From positions 1-64,000 of the forward strand of contig JBKEDC010000008.1 of NCBI GenBank assembly GCA_047975205.1: DNA of 64,000 bases. Direction: 5' to 3'. Numbering within the stretch: position 1 is the first letter of the stretch; each line of letters begins with the position of its first letter. This DNA is from JBKEDC01 sp047975205. Its GTDB lineage: Bacteria; Bacteroidota; Bacteroidia; Bacteroidales; Prolixibacteraceae. The translations under genes were made by a program, and so were the position numbers. This document shows, piece by piece, positions 18,078 to 26,489 of the stretch. The notes beneath the pieces are model-generated. The model made no database searches, had not been told where the DNA came from, and was given only the letters and a program-made list of their open reading frames with translations.

Positions 18078-18737
18078 TTAAATCATCGCCCTATAATTAA
18101 TGACTGCCTTAACTAAGGCTGCAGCCTTCAAATCTTTCAAATTATACTCTTTAGGCATGTGATGCTGATTCTGACTAACCAACATAATGCTGTCGGGTGT
18201 GCTGCCTTGTTGTACGAATTTAATGGTAAGCATTTCTTCGCCATCAAAGTTGAAGTATAAGATATACATTTCACCCCAAATAAGTAACTCAGGCAATCTG
18301 TTCACCATTTTATAAACTACCAAGTCTCCGTTCTTCACTAACGGATACATGGAATCTCCTCGTGCAAAGAGTGCTCCATCGGCTTTAGGCAGATTTGGAA
18401 TCATCAGGTGATCTGATGGATTCACGTTTTGATTATTTAAAAAGATATCTGCTATACCTGCAGTAGCTTCCATTTCATAAATAGGCACTACTTGTTTTTC
18501 GAAGTTCACATCGCTTCGTAACCGTCGATAGGTGCTTCTTGAACTGCTCATCATATATTCTTCCAAATTTAGAATATGCAGTCTTTCTTTAATTTTTTCA
18601 CTAAACGTACCGGGTATGGGGTCTAGTCCATTTTCAATCCTAGAAAGAAAAGGCTGCTGCACGTCCAATACTTCAGCCAATTTCTTTTGTGTTAGATTAA
18701 GATCCTTTCTTAGCTTCTTCAGATCTATAGTTTCCAT
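18078..18737 (-). CDS. LexA-like transcriptional regulator (XRE HTH + S24 peptidase fold)
   Basis: The 219-residue protein has an N-terminal XRE helix-turn-helix (LRKDLNLTQKKLAEVLDVQQPFLSRIENG) and a C-terminal S24/LexA-type domain. The likely catalytic Ser is in FARGDSMYPLVKNGD and the likely Lys in LTIKFV. Such proteins repress until self-cleavage or ligand binding. No clear Ala-Gly cleavage site is seen in the linker, so cleavage is uncertain. It lies 59 bp after mfd with its own promoter. A stress-response role is inferred from family and neighbour. Confidence 0.85.
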   Translation of the reverse strand: METIDLKKLRKDLNLTQKKLAEVLDVQQPFLSRIENGLDPIPGTFSEKIKERLHILNLEEYMMSSSRSTYRRLRSDVNFEKQVVPIYEMEATAGIADIFLNNQNVNPSDHLMIPNLPKADGALFARGDSMYPLVKNGDLVVYKMVNRLPELLIWGEMYILYFNFDGEEMLTIKFVQQGSTPDSIMLVSQNQHHMPKEYNLKDLKAAALVKAVINYRAMI

Positions 18738-18757
18738 AATTTATAATATTTTTTTTG

Positions 18758-18786
18758 CAAAATTAAATATATTCCGCATAAGGCAA
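18758..18786 (-). promoter_or_regulatory. S24-regulator promoter (TTG-N18-TAATTTTG)
   Basis: Reading leftward, TTG at 18786-18784 and TAATTTTG at 18765-18758 are spaced by 18 bp, a good Bacteroidota -33/-7 pair. The -33 part reaches close to the end of mfd. Confidence 0.6.
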
Positions 18787-18796
18787 CAAATATAAT

Positions 18797-21700
18797 TTAT
18801 TTAATGGATTCCAAGGTATCCTTTGCCCTTTTCATTGTACTCACACCATCGAAAATTAAGCTAAGTTTATCTTTATTTTCTTTCATTTTACAAATAGTGG
18901 CATGTTGCTGCACGTAAGTCAATATGCTTGTAAAAACCGGAGACTCATAGAACAGTGATTGTTGATCGCTTACAAAGTAGCAAATCATTTTCTTGTTTTT
19001 CAAAACAATACGCTCTACACCTAAGCCTATTGCCAACCACCTTAAACGAACCACCTCCAACAGCTCTTTTGTAGCTTCCGGAAGCTTTCCGAACCTATCG
19101 ATCAATGCCGATTCAAAAGTTATTAAATTTTCTTCGCAATCCATACTGTCGAGCTCTCGATATAGCAACATGCGCTCCGATATGCTATGAATATATGCAT
19201 CGGGAAATAACAGCTCCATATCTGTGTCTATTTGACAATCGTTAATAAAATCTTGGTTTAAGAAAGCCTGATTAGCATCATCAGCTTCCTCTTCAAACAG
19301 CCTTTTATATTCTGTTTGCTTCAATTCTTGGATGGCTTCATTTAGTATCCGGTGATAAGTGTCGTAGCCAATATCTGCAATAAACCCGGATTGTTCTGCC
19401 CCCAGCAAATCGCCTGCCCCCCGAATATCTAAATCGCGCATAGCTATGTTAAAGCCACTGCCCAATTCTGAAAACTCTTCAATAGCCTGCAAACGTTTTC
19501 GAGCATCATCATTCACCAAGGAAAGCGGCGGAGCTATTAAATAACAAAAGGCTTTTCGATTAGATCGACCAACTCGCCCACGTAACTGATGCAGTTCACT
19601 CAATCCGAAATTCTCGGCATGATTAACAATGATCGTGTTTGCATTTGGAATGTCTAAGCCCGATTCAATGATAGTTGTGGCAATGAGTATATCTTGCTCT
19701 CCATTGATAAAATCGAGCATCACACGTTCTAGTTTTGGCCCATCCATTTGTCCATGCCCCACAGCTGTGCGCACTCCGGGCACTAAACGTTGAATAGTAG
19801 CTTCCACCTCAAATATATTTTGCACCCTGTTATGAATGAAGAATACCTGTCCACCCCTGCTTATTTCATAACTGATTGCATCGCGCAAAATATCTTCATT
19901 AAACCCATGTAATTCCGTAACCACCGGATAGCGATTAGGCGGCGGAGTTTGAATGATGGATAAATCGCGGGCTCCCATGAGCGAAAATTGCAGGGTTCTC
20001 GGAATAGGTGTCGCTGTGAGTGTGAGCGTATCTACATTTACTTTAAATTGTTTCAGTTTTTCTTTTACCGACACCCCAAACTTTTGTTCTTCATCGATAA
20101 CAAGTAGGCCTAGATCGGCAAATTTCACATCTTTACCTACAATGCGATGCGTGCCGATGAGAATATCTATCTTACCTTCTTTCACCTCCTTTAGTACGCG
20201 CTTAACCTCGGCTGCCGGACGCAAACGACTGATATAATCTACTCGTACCGGAAAATCAGCTAAACGCTTACTGAATGACTTAAAATGCTGCAAGGCTAAA
20301 ATGGTGGTTGGCACCAACACCGCCACTTGTTTACTGTCGGTAGCAGCCTTGAAAGCAGCACGTATGGCTACTTCTGTTTTCCCAAACCCCACATCTCCGC
20401 AAACGAGCCGATCCATGGGCATAGGTTTTTCCATGTCTTCTTTTATGGCTTGGGTTGCCTTCAACTGGTCGGGGGTATCCTCGAAGATGAACGAAGCTTC
20501 TAACTCATCTTGCAGATAACTGTCATGCGAGAAAGCATGCCCTTTTTCTTCTTTTCGCTTAGCATAGAGCTGAATTAAATCACGAGCAATATCTTTAACC
20601 TTACTTTTAGTTTTATCTTTCAGCTTCTGCCAAGCCGGTGTGCCCAACTTATTTATCTTAGGTTCTCGCCCTTCTTTTCCTTTGTATTTCGATATGCGAT
20701 GAAGCGAATGAATACTTACCAACAACATATCATTATCTCGATATGACAAGCGGATGGCCTCTTGCACCTTACCATTTACCTCGGTCTTCACCAAGCCCAT
20801 AAACTTTCCGATTCCGTGATCGATATGCACTACAAAATCGCCTGCCGACAGTTTATTCAGTTCCTTAAGAGTGAAACTTTCTCGTTTAGCTCTTTTCGAT
20901 CGGGTTTGAAATCGATGATAACGTTCAAATACCTGATGATCGGTATAGCAGCAAATCTTCAAATCATGATCAACAAACCCTTCATGCAGCACCAGATTCA
21001 GGTGCTCGAAGTTAACCGTCATGGCCTGCTCGGCAAATATAGCATGTAAACGCTCAATTTGTTTCTCTGAATTGCTGAGTATATAATTTGTATAGCCATT
21101 AGCTCCTTTGATTTGCAGCTCCTGAGCCAGCAATTGAAAGTTCTTATTGAAAGTGGGCTGAATGCTACTATTAAGCTCATGTATTGATGTTGGTTGAAAA
21201 CTGGCGCGATTGCCCACTACTACCTTGCGCAAAGGCTGAGCTGCCTGCCTAAAACTTTCACCGGAAATGACCTGCACATCACTTTCATCATTGATAGCGA
21301 TAGTCAGGAAATTATCGATAAGTTCTGACACCAACTGCATGTCATGCATCCACAGCAAGCTGTTAGTGGGAAGTATATTCAAGAAGTTTTCATGCACCTC
21401 TTCTTTTAAGCTATTATGAATATTCGGAATAATAAACACATCTTGCAAATTTCCTTTCGATATCTGACTCTCAATATCAAACACCCGAATACTATCTACC
21501 TCATCGCCAAAGAAATCAATACGATAAGGGTCGTCATTCGAGAATGAAAAGATATCTAGCAAACTCCCCCTTATGGAATACTGCCCGGGTTCATACACAA
21601 AATCTACTTGCTCGAAACCGTAGTCAAACAAAAGATCATTCATAAACTCAATCGATAAGCCATCACCCACGCTTATTTTATGACTGTTCCGCTGCAAAGC

Positions 21701-22108
21701 ATCAGCATTGACAACAGTTTCTGCCAATGCATCAGGATAGCTCACCAATTTCAATGGTTTACCCTCACGAAGTTTGTTTAGCACATCGGTGCGCAAGATA
21801 ATGTTTTCTTGCTCCTGCTGATCGGAGCGAATGACCCTGCGATATGATCCGGGAAAAAGCAAGAGATTCTTATTTTCAGGCTGCAAGCTCTTCAAATCAT
21901 CATAGAAATAGACGGCTTGCTCTCGATCATTCATTACATATAAGACAACCGACTTTTCTTTTTCGGCTAGTAAGGCGGCCAACACAGACTTCTCTGATGC
22001 CACCAATCCTTTTATATGTGTATTACTTCCCTCTTGGGCTATGCTCTTTAGGGCAGCCTTAAACTTAGGCTGTTTCAAAAAGAGCTTTCGAAACGCTGTT
22101 AATTCCAA
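18797..22108 (-). CDS. mfd: Transcription-repair coupling factor Mfd
   Basis: Mfd removes RNA polymerase stalled at DNA lesions and recruits UvrA. The 1103-residue product has an N-terminal UvrB-like module and a RNAP-interaction domain (DFVVHIDHGIGKFMGL). The RecG-like SF2 helicase follows, with Walker A GDVGFGKTEVAIRAAF, Walker B VIDEEQKFGV, LTATPIPRTLQFSL and GRVGRSNRKAFCYL. A TRCF C-terminal domain completes it. Length is typical for the family. Confidence 0.97.
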   Translation of the reverse strand: MELTAFRKLFLKQPKFKAALKSIAQEGSNTHIKGLVASEKSVLAALLAEKEKSVVLYVMNDREQAVYFYDDLKSLQPENKNLLLFPGSYRRVIRSDQQEQENIILRTDVLNKLREGKPLKLVSYPDALAETVVNADALQRNSHKISVGDGLSIEFMNDLLFDYGFEQVDFVYEPGQYSIRGSLLDIFSFSNDDPYRIDFFGDEVDSIRVFDIESQISKGNLQDVFIIPNIHNSLKEEVHENFLNILPTNSLLWMHDMQLVSELIDNFLTIAINDESDVQVISGESFRQAAQPLRKVVVGNRASFQPTSIHELNSSIQPTFNKNFQLLAQELQIKGANGYTNYILSNSEKQIERLHAIFAEQAMTVNFEHLNLVLHEGFVDHDLKICCYTDHQVFERYHRFQTRSKRAKRESFTLKELNKLSAGDFVVHIDHGIGKFMGLVKTEVNGKVQEAIRLSYRDNDMLLVSIHSLHRISKYKGKEGREPKINKLGTPAWQKLKDKTKSKVKDIARDLIQLYAKRKEEKGHAFSHDSYLQDELEASFIFEDTPDQLKATQAIKEDMEKPMPMDRLVCGDVGFGKTEVAIRAAFKAATDSKQVAVLVPTTILALQHFKSFSKRLADFPVRVDYISRLRPAAEVKRVLKEVKEGKIDILIGTHRIVGKDVKFADLGLLVIDEEQKFGVSVKEKLKQFKVNVDTLTLTATPIPRTLQFSLMGARDLSIIQTPPPNRYPVVTELHGFNEDILRDAISYEISRGGQVFFIHNRVQNIFEVEATIQRLVPGVRTAVGHGQMDGPKLERVMLDFINGEQDILIATTIIESGLDIPNANTIIVNHAENFGLSELHQLRGRVGRSNRKAFCYLIAPPLSLVNDDARKRLQAIEEFSELGSGFNIAMRDLDIRGAGDLLGAEQSGFIADIGYDTYHRILNEAIQELKQTEYKRLFEEEADDANQAFLNQDFINDCQIDTDMELLFPDAYIHSISERMLLYRELDSMDCEENLITFESALIDRFGKLPEATKELLEVVRLRWLAIGLGVERIVLKNKKMICYFVSDQQSLFYESPVFTSILTYVQQHATICKMKENKDKLSLIFDGVSTMKRAKDTLESIK

Positions 22109-22125
22109 AACTATTCAATTTCTCG

Positions 22126-22133
22126 CAAAGATA
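22126..22133 (-). promoter_or_regulatory. mfd -7 element (TATCTTTG on the minus strand)
   Basis: A full TAnnTTTG match reading leftward, 17 bp before the mfd ATG at 22108. Confidence 0.55.
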
Positions 22134-22314
22134 GTAAAACATCAGAATTGCTACTATTCCTAAAATATGTGATTGTGTGTACCCTTAAAAATAAGGACAA
22201 CTACAACCTTAACGCTGACTTTCCTTACCATTAAAGGCACAAAGCATATTTTACAATTAAAAAAATCGACCGGATTCATCATTCTAATGCCACTTTGGCG
22301 TCATTTTTTTAATC

Positions 22315-22515
22315 CTACTCATCTATTTTCTCTATAATTCTATCAATCTTCTTCTCATATTCCGAATATAATCGTTGAGCAACAGAAATATTCAGCTTCT
22401 CTTTCTCGTCTTTTGTTCGCTTTACATTCTCAAATGTACATATCTTTTCGGAATCCTTTGTTCCAGTCTTAAATGTCCCATCTTTAACCTTTTTAGTCGA
22501 AAACAAAGAAAGCAT
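22315..22515 (-). CDS. Small lysine-rich hypothetical protein
   Basis: This is a 66-codon ORF in the gap between mfd and the next gene. It is rich in Lys and Glu and predicted helical, with the C-terminal half (VAQRLYSEYEKKIDRIIEKIDE) able to form an amphipathic helix. There is no signal peptide, membrane segment or recognised domain. A pair of mutually exclusive hairpins lies just upstream at 22526-22597. It may be a real small gene, but chance cannot be excluded. Confidence 0.4.
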   Translation of the reverse strand: MLSLFSTKKVKDGTFKTGTKDSEKICTFENVKRTKDEKEKLNISVAQRLYSEYEKKIDRIIEKIDE

Positions 22516-22525
22516 TTAATTCTGT

Positions 22526-22597
22526 GAGAGAAAGCACAAAGGCTTTCTCTCTTTGCTTCGTTTCGTTTCGCTACGCTCCACTTCGCAAAGAGAGAAA
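22526..22597. repeat. Two mutually exclusive hairpins sharing one arm
   Basis: GAGAGAAAGC (22526-22535) pairs perfectly with GCTTTCTCTC (22542-22551). The same bases, within TTTCTCTCTTTGC (22544-22556), pair perfectly with GCAAAGAGAGAAA (22585-22597). The loop of the second hairpin holds TTCG and TTTCG repeats. No T tract follows on either strand, so these are not plain terminators. Confidence 0.6.
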
Positions 22598-22835
22598 ATC
22601 ATCTCCTAAACGGGCATTTACTAATGGAATTTTTCTAAAGAACCTTATATATCATACTTTAGTCTTCTTAATAAGCTTTTAAGGCACAGCATCCGGCACT
22701 TATAAATCATTACTTCTAGCATTATCAAATCTTACTTATCCTTATAATTTGTAAAATTTCAATTATTTTTGTGCCTTAACAGATTATTTTGTGCAACATA
22801 AGTTAAACTTAATAGTATAATTACTTTTCATTATA

Positions 22836-22843
22836 TATCTTTG
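22836..22843 (+). promoter_or_regulatory. -7 promoter element (TATCTTTG)
   Basis: A full TAnnTTTG match 36 bp before the ATG at 22880. Confidence 0.55.
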
Positions 22844-22879
22844 TACTGTTAGTTAAACATCACACAAACACGCTGTAAA

Positions 22880-23257
22880 ATGGAAGTAATACGCACTGCA
22901 TACGACGAGAAAAATAAAATCTTTCGTATAGAGATTAAAGGTAATATTGATTACAATAAGATACAAACAGCCCACGAGGCTCTTTTTAAATGCAATAAGA
23001 TTCCTAAAGCTTGCAAGAAATTCTTGTTTATCGATGCGGGTATCGATTCGATAAAGAATACTACCGATTATGAAACACTTCGTGATTTTTACTTGAAATT
23101 TCCGGAATATTTCAACGGCGGTAAAGTTGCCGTTTGTGTGTTCACCCCCCAAATGCATGCGCTAGTGTTTAATATCAGGAGCAGGTTTGAAACCCCTGTT
23201 CTCCGACCGTTTGCCACCGAGAAAAATGCTTACCAGTGGCTTAATCAACCGATATAG
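22880..23257 (+). CDS. Single-domain STAS/SpoIIAA-like protein
   Basis: The 125-residue cytoplasmic protein has a predicted beta-beta-alpha-beta-alpha-beta-alpha layout. The N-terminus (KNKIFRIEIKGNIDYNKIQTA) and end (RPFATEKNAYQWLNQ) match the protein encoded 220 bp downstream at 23478 and each repeat of the 1113-2294 protein. It has no enzyme motif or signal peptide. A strong hairpin follows at 23357-23398. The role is unknown; the fold resembles STAS/SEC14-like domains that bind ligands or partner proteins. Confidence 0.75.
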   Translation: MEVIRTAYDEKNKIFRIEIKGNIDYNKIQTAHEALFKCNKIPKACKKFLFIDAGIDSIKNTTDYETLRDFYLKFPEYFNGGKVAVCVFTPQMHALVFNIRSRFETPVLRPFATEKNAYQWLNQPI

Positions 23258-23356
23258 ATAGAAGTGGCTTAAGCTATGATGATCATTATGCAATTTATAG
23301 AAGCGTGAATAATTGCATAAAAATATACTTTCGGGCATCTTAATGTTAACATTATA

Positions 23357-23398
23357 TGAATTAAGCAAAGTTTTCTAACGAAAACCTTGCTTAATTCA
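23357..23398. repeat. 19-bp hairpin between the two STAS-like genes
   Basis: TGAATTAAGCAA and GTTTTC pair with GAAAAC and TTGCTTAATTCA around one mismatch and a TAAC loop. No T run follows, so it may be a processing or protection structure or a weak terminator. Confidence 0.65.
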
Positions 23399-23403
23399 TC
23401 TCG

Positions 23404-23425
23404 ATATATATATATATATATATAT
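23404..23425. repeat. (AT)11 dinucleotide repeat
   Basis: Twenty-two bases of perfect alternating AT sit six bases after the hairpin and about 50 bp before the ATG at 23478. Slippage here would change promoter or leader spacing. Confidence 0.9.
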
Positions 23426-23477
23426 TGCGCAAATTGAAAATAAAAGATTCCTTATATTGGAGTTTTCAACACACACT

Positions 23478-23852
23478 ATGCACCATATCGACTATCACTA
23501 CAATCTTTTAAGTAATATTTTTCATATTTCTGTGAAAGGAAATATGAGTTTTGCAACTGCCGAATACTTATTGAACCGACTAAAAAAAAGGAATTTACTT
23601 CCGGCAGCATGCGAGCTAATTTTGTGCGATTTAAGCGAGGCTTCATTTACCAACACGATAGGCGAATATGTAAAACTGATCGACAGTTCTAATCAGATTG
23701 CAGAAAGCCTAATGAAATATAAGATTGCATTCTTGGTTGACACGCCAAAAGAAACCGCCTATTTAATGATATTCAAATCTAAGGTTAAGGATGCTGCAAT
23801 CAAGGTATTTTCCACCAAAGAAAAGTCGCAAGAATGGCTAAAAGACGAATAA
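23478..23852 (+). CDS. Single-domain STAS/SpoIIAA-like protein
   Basis: This is a 124-residue relative of the 22880-23257 protein. Shared features are LLSNIFHISVKGNMSFATAEYLL at the start and KVFSTKEKSQEWLKD at the end. I start at ATG 23478 rather than the in-frame TTG at 23457, which makes the length match the neighbour. A hairpin and an (AT)11 tract separate the pair. The two probably arose by duplication followed by strong divergence. Function is unknown. Confidence 0.75.
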   Translation: MHHIDYHYNLLSNIFHISVKGNMSFATAEYLLNRLKKRNLLPAACELILCDLSEASFTNTIGEYVKLIDSSNQIAESLMKYKIAFLVDTPKETAYLMIFKSKVKDAAIKVFSTKEKSQEWLKDE

Positions 23853-23902
23853 CTGCCGAAGCACTAAGCAGGCACTTGCCATTTCAAGCACCTGCTTAAT
23901 GA

Positions 23903-24310
23903 TTAAAAACTCGGGCAAGCCTTAGCCGAAAACTCACTGTGTTTGTGCACCGTGGCATGCGGAAAACGCCTGCGAAGACAAAACAACACCCGTTGCAAAC
24001 TTAACCGCTGCGCATCGGTTCGCGTGTCGGCAGCTTGCCCGAGGGCATCTAATCCGCCAATATAACACACACCAACACTATGTGCATTATGCCCATAGCA
24101 ATGCGCACCTATTACGTTTAATTTTCGCCCCAACTCTACCCCGCCATTCAGCAAAATCACCAAATGATAACCAATGGCATTCCACCCTTGTTCTCGATGC
24201 CACACATCAATATCGGCAGCGGTGAAATGCAGCCCTTGTTTTGTTGCCGAACAATGAATAATAATTTCATGAACATCTCGATTTAATGTTTCCGCCTGAT
24301 TACACACCAC
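23903..24310 (-). CDS. N-acetylmuramoyl-L-alanine amidase (phage-lysozyme-like)
   Basis: The 135-residue single-domain amidase is of the T7-lysozyme type, which cuts between MurNAc and L-Ala. Visible landmarks are EIIIHCSATKQG (first zinc His), GWNAIGYHLVILLNGG, HCYGHNAHSVGVCYIGG, and the end HKHSEFSAKACPSF (third ligand region). It has no signal peptide or cell-wall-binding domain, as in many phage endolysins. Its start overlaps the upstream membrane-protein gene by 28 bp, so the two are translationally coupled. It may be a domesticated phage lysis enzyme. Confidence 0.88.
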   Translation of the reverse strand: MVCNQAETLNRDVHEIIIHCSATKQGLHFTAADIDVWHREQGWNAIGYHLVILLNGGVELGRKLNVIGAHCYGHNAHSVGVCYIGGLDALGQAADTRTDAQRLSLQRVLFCLRRRFPHATVHKHSEFSAKACPSF

Positions 24311-24834
24311 GCCACCACAAACAACACAAGCAGGAGCAGAAACAAACTCGTGCGCGGTGCAGACTTTACCCGCAATTCGCCTCCTTGCTCTTGTGCATTT
24401 TTTATATGCACCAAACTATCTATGCGCATTTGCCTGTTCACCAACGGCAATTCAACAGATAACTCTTGTGTTGAATGACTAAGGTTGTGATATAATTCTC
24501 CGGAAGGCAATATGCGAGCCTCTGAGCGGGCTAGGGTAGTTTCCAGCACACTGCTGTCGGCAGGCACACATCGTTCTAATCGAGCTTCGGGAAGTGCAAG
24601 CTGCAATGTATCAATTCGGTATTCTTCCTGCCAAAGCTCTTTGCGTTCGAAATAAGCCGTTTCTTGCTCCTGCTGTGTTTTATTCCAATGTTTCTTAAGC
24701 ACACACGCCGAAAGTGCAAGCAGCAGAATCGCCACTAACACCAAGGTTATGCCATGCCTTACAAAAGGCTTATATTTCATTTTTAGTTCTCTTTCTTTCA
24801 TTTGTTTATAATCTTGCAATAAGCTGTAATCCAT
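24283..24834 (-). CDS. Membrane protein with lipobox-like N-terminus and C-terminal anchor (spanin-like)
   Basis: Starting at ATG 24834 (MDYSLLQDYKQMK) the product is 183 residues; an internal start at 24780 (MKYKPFVRHG) gives 165. In the shorter form a 25-residue hydrophobic leader ends in LLALSAC, a good lipobox. A periplasmic-type stretch of ~115 residues follows, then a C-terminal transmembrane segment (SLFLLLLVLFVVAWCVI) and RRKH. An N-terminal lipid anchor plus a C-terminal membrane anchor is the layout of phage unimolecular spanins. It overlaps the amidase gene, which supports a lysis pair. No sequence family is recognised, so the role is inferred from layout. Confidence 0.6.
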   Translation of the reverse strand: MDYSLLQDYKQMKERELKMKYKPFVRHGITLVLVAILLLALSACVLKKHWNKTQQEQETAYFERKELWQEEYRIDTLQLALPEARLERCVPADSSVLETTLARSEARILPSGELYHNLSHSTQELSVELPLVNRQMRIDSLVHIKNAQEQGGELRVKSAPRTSLFLLLLVLFVVAWCVIRRKH

Positions 24835-24909
24835 AGGTTTTATGCGCTCACTCTCACATGCACACATCTGCACCACAGCCCCATTTTACAGCTCATTTTC
24901 GTTTAAATC

Positions 24910-24944
24910 AAAAAAAGGGTGTCTCCCGATCAGGAAAACACCCT
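24910..24944 (-). terminator. Rho-independent terminator of the DUF6261 gene
   Basis: Reading leftward, AGGGTGT and ACACCCT flank further wobble-containing pairs around a TGATC loop, followed by six Ts. It lies 54 bp past the DUF6261 stop. Confidence 0.75.
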
Positions 24945-24997
24945 ATAAGTTCTAAAAGCAGGCTATCTTAATTTAAAACCCGGTTCACATTGCAATG

Positions 24998-25753
24998 CTA
25001 AGCAGCTTCTTCGGCATTAAGCGAAGTATTTTCAACCGGCGATTGCACATATTTCAAACGAGTCTTAATTATAGCGTTTCGTTCGGCAATAAGAGCACTC
25101 ACAGCACGAGCAAAATCAATATAATCGATTTCTGAAACCTGCAACATGGCATTCAAATGGAGTGCCAGTCTCTTATTGATAAGCTCCATGATCTGATGTT
25201 TAACTTCGGTAGCTGTTGTGCGTTCCATTTCCAGCTTGCGTTGATTCTGATAGTCGGCATAATTTTGCAAGTAAGTTTCCTGAGCTTCTTTTAAATCGCT
25301 CAACAAGCTGTAGAAGAGTGAAACTGCAGCTATATCATCAGATGCATTTTCATCTAAATCGGCAATTAAAGAGCTTACATAAGAATTTAAATTAAGCTGA
25401 TTGGAAGAATAAGTAATGCCATCATGATAGCGCAAAATAATATTCCACACCCGTTGAACATGATCATATTGCAACATCGTTGGAACGGCATGATATGCCA
25501 TGGTTATTCTGTAGAATTTGCGATAAGCTTCTTTCATTCTTTTCAAACAAAGATTCGACAGCGATTTGGTTCTCAACATTTGAATAGCATCGTTTAAACC
25601 CTCCTGCTTATGCTGCAATTCGCCGAGTAGGTTAAGTAAATAAGCATCTGTTTCCAACACAAACAAGGTGCTTTTATTTAAGATAGCTTGAGCCAAACTG
25701 TTCACCTCACCATTGTGAGCATTCACATTCAGGATAGTAACTTTTGTTGTCAT
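24998..25753 (-). CDS. DUF6261 family protein
   Basis: The 251-residue, almost wholly helical protein has no signal peptide or membrane segment. The pattern of long helices (LRTKSLSNLCLKRMKEAYRKFYRITMAYHAVP, and the C-terminal EIDYIDFARAVSALIAERNAIIKTRLKYVQSP) is that of the DUF6261 family, common in Bacteroidales and without an assigned function. It has its own terminator. Confidence 0.75.
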   Translation of the reverse strand: MTTKVTILNVNAHNGEVNSLAQAILNKSTLFVLETDAYLLNLLGELQHKQEGLNDAIQMLRTKSLSNLCLKRMKEAYRKFYRITMAYHAVPTMLQYDHVQRVWNIILRYHDGITYSSNQLNLNSYVSSLIADLDENASDDIAAVSLFYSLLSDLKEAQETYLQNYADYQNQRKLEMERTTATEVKHQIMELINKRLALHLNAMLQVSEIDYIDFARAVSALIAERNAIIKTRLKYVQSPVENTSLNAEEAA

Positions 25754-26168
25754 AAATTGATTTTTTGGATAATTAAATAATAACTAGATAAAGCAACTGA
25801 TTGCAATCGAAAGTGCTTTCATTAGTACCTATATAAATCAGTTCGCATTTTTACACCTTTACATTAAAAAAAATGCCAATGAAAAGTTAAGTAGCTGAAT
25901 GTCAGTAATAAAAAAATTATTATCTGTTTTTATAATCACAGTATGAACTAAAATATGATTTTAGCCTGCTATATGTCATAAAGAATTGAATAAATTAGGT
26001 ATAGTTATAGGCATTTGTTTCAAAGAAAATGCTAAAAAAGTGTAGCGTGAACGAATTATGAATAGTGGAAAAGGGGAAAAAGCGTTTTTTTACTCATTAG
26101 CTATTGCAGATAAGAAAAGAACAGCTATATTTGCACTGCATTTAGGAAATAAATGCAATGAAAAATAG
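25754..26168. other. Intergenic region upstream of tRNA
   Basis: This is a 415-bp AT-rich gap. It holds the tRNA promoter at 26104-26133. Nothing else is recognised. Confidence 0.5.
26104..26133 (+). promoter_or_regulatory. tRNA promoter (TTG-N19-TATATTTG)
   Basis: TTG at 26104-26106 and TATATTTG at 26126-26133 are spaced by 19 bp, the best -33/-7 pair in the window. It lies 35 bp before the tRNA. Confidence 0.75.
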
Positions 26169-26242
26169 GGCGTGGTAGCTCAGCTGGTTAGAGCGCAGGA
26201 TTCATAATCCTGAGGTCGGCGGTTCAAGCCCGCCTCACGCTA
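26169..26242 (+). tRNA. tRNA with CAU anticodon, probably tRNA-Met
   Basis: A full cloverleaf can be drawn: acceptor GGCGTGG/TCACGCT (with G-U at its ends), D arm GCTC/GAGC, anticodon stem CAGGA/TCCTG around TTCATAA, T arm GGCGG/CCGCC around TTCAAGC, and discriminator A. CCA is not encoded. A CAU anticodon can be elongator Met or lysidine-modified Ile2. It is not the initiator type, since the anticodon stem lacks three G-C pairs. A strong terminator follows. Confidence 0.93.
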
Positions 26243-26245
26243 CGA

Positions 26246-26288
26246 AAAAAAAAAGCGATAAACTTGATTTTAAGTTTGTCGCTTTTTT
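26246..26288 (+). terminator. Rho-independent terminator after tRNA
   Basis: AGCGATAAACTT pairs with AAGTTTGTCGCT (one wobble) around GATTTT and is followed by seven Ts. Confidence 0.9.
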
Positions 26289-26411
26289 TGTATCTCTTTC
26301 TACACTTACAAATAAAAGGTTTAGGCAGAAAAGTAAAGGCTTATTTCAGATTTTAAAAACTTACTTTATGCAGCGAAATCTGATTCTTCAAACAAAAGAT
26401 GCTATCCATAA

Positions 26412-26453
26412 AAACAAAAATTCCTTGACACACCATGTAGGGCATCAAGGAAT
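26412..26453 (-). terminator. Rho-independent terminator after the DUF805 gene
   Basis: Reading leftward, ATTCCTTGA pairs with TCAAGGAAT across a 16-nt loop and is followed by TTTTTG. It lies 37 bp past the DUF805 stop. Confidence 0.75.
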
Positions 26454-26489
26454 AAGCATCTCAATTAAATGAGGTTTACTTCTGAAAGC

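Noticed and set aside
23404..23425. AT repeat as part of a CRISPR or larger satellite array
   Set aside because: It is a single simple dinucleotide tract with no spacers or further units; no CRISPR array was seen anywhere.
24283..24310. Overlap of amidase and membrane-protein genes taken as a frameshifted fusion
   Set aside because: Each protein is complete, with its own start and C-terminal features; a short stop/start overlap is normal for coupled genes.
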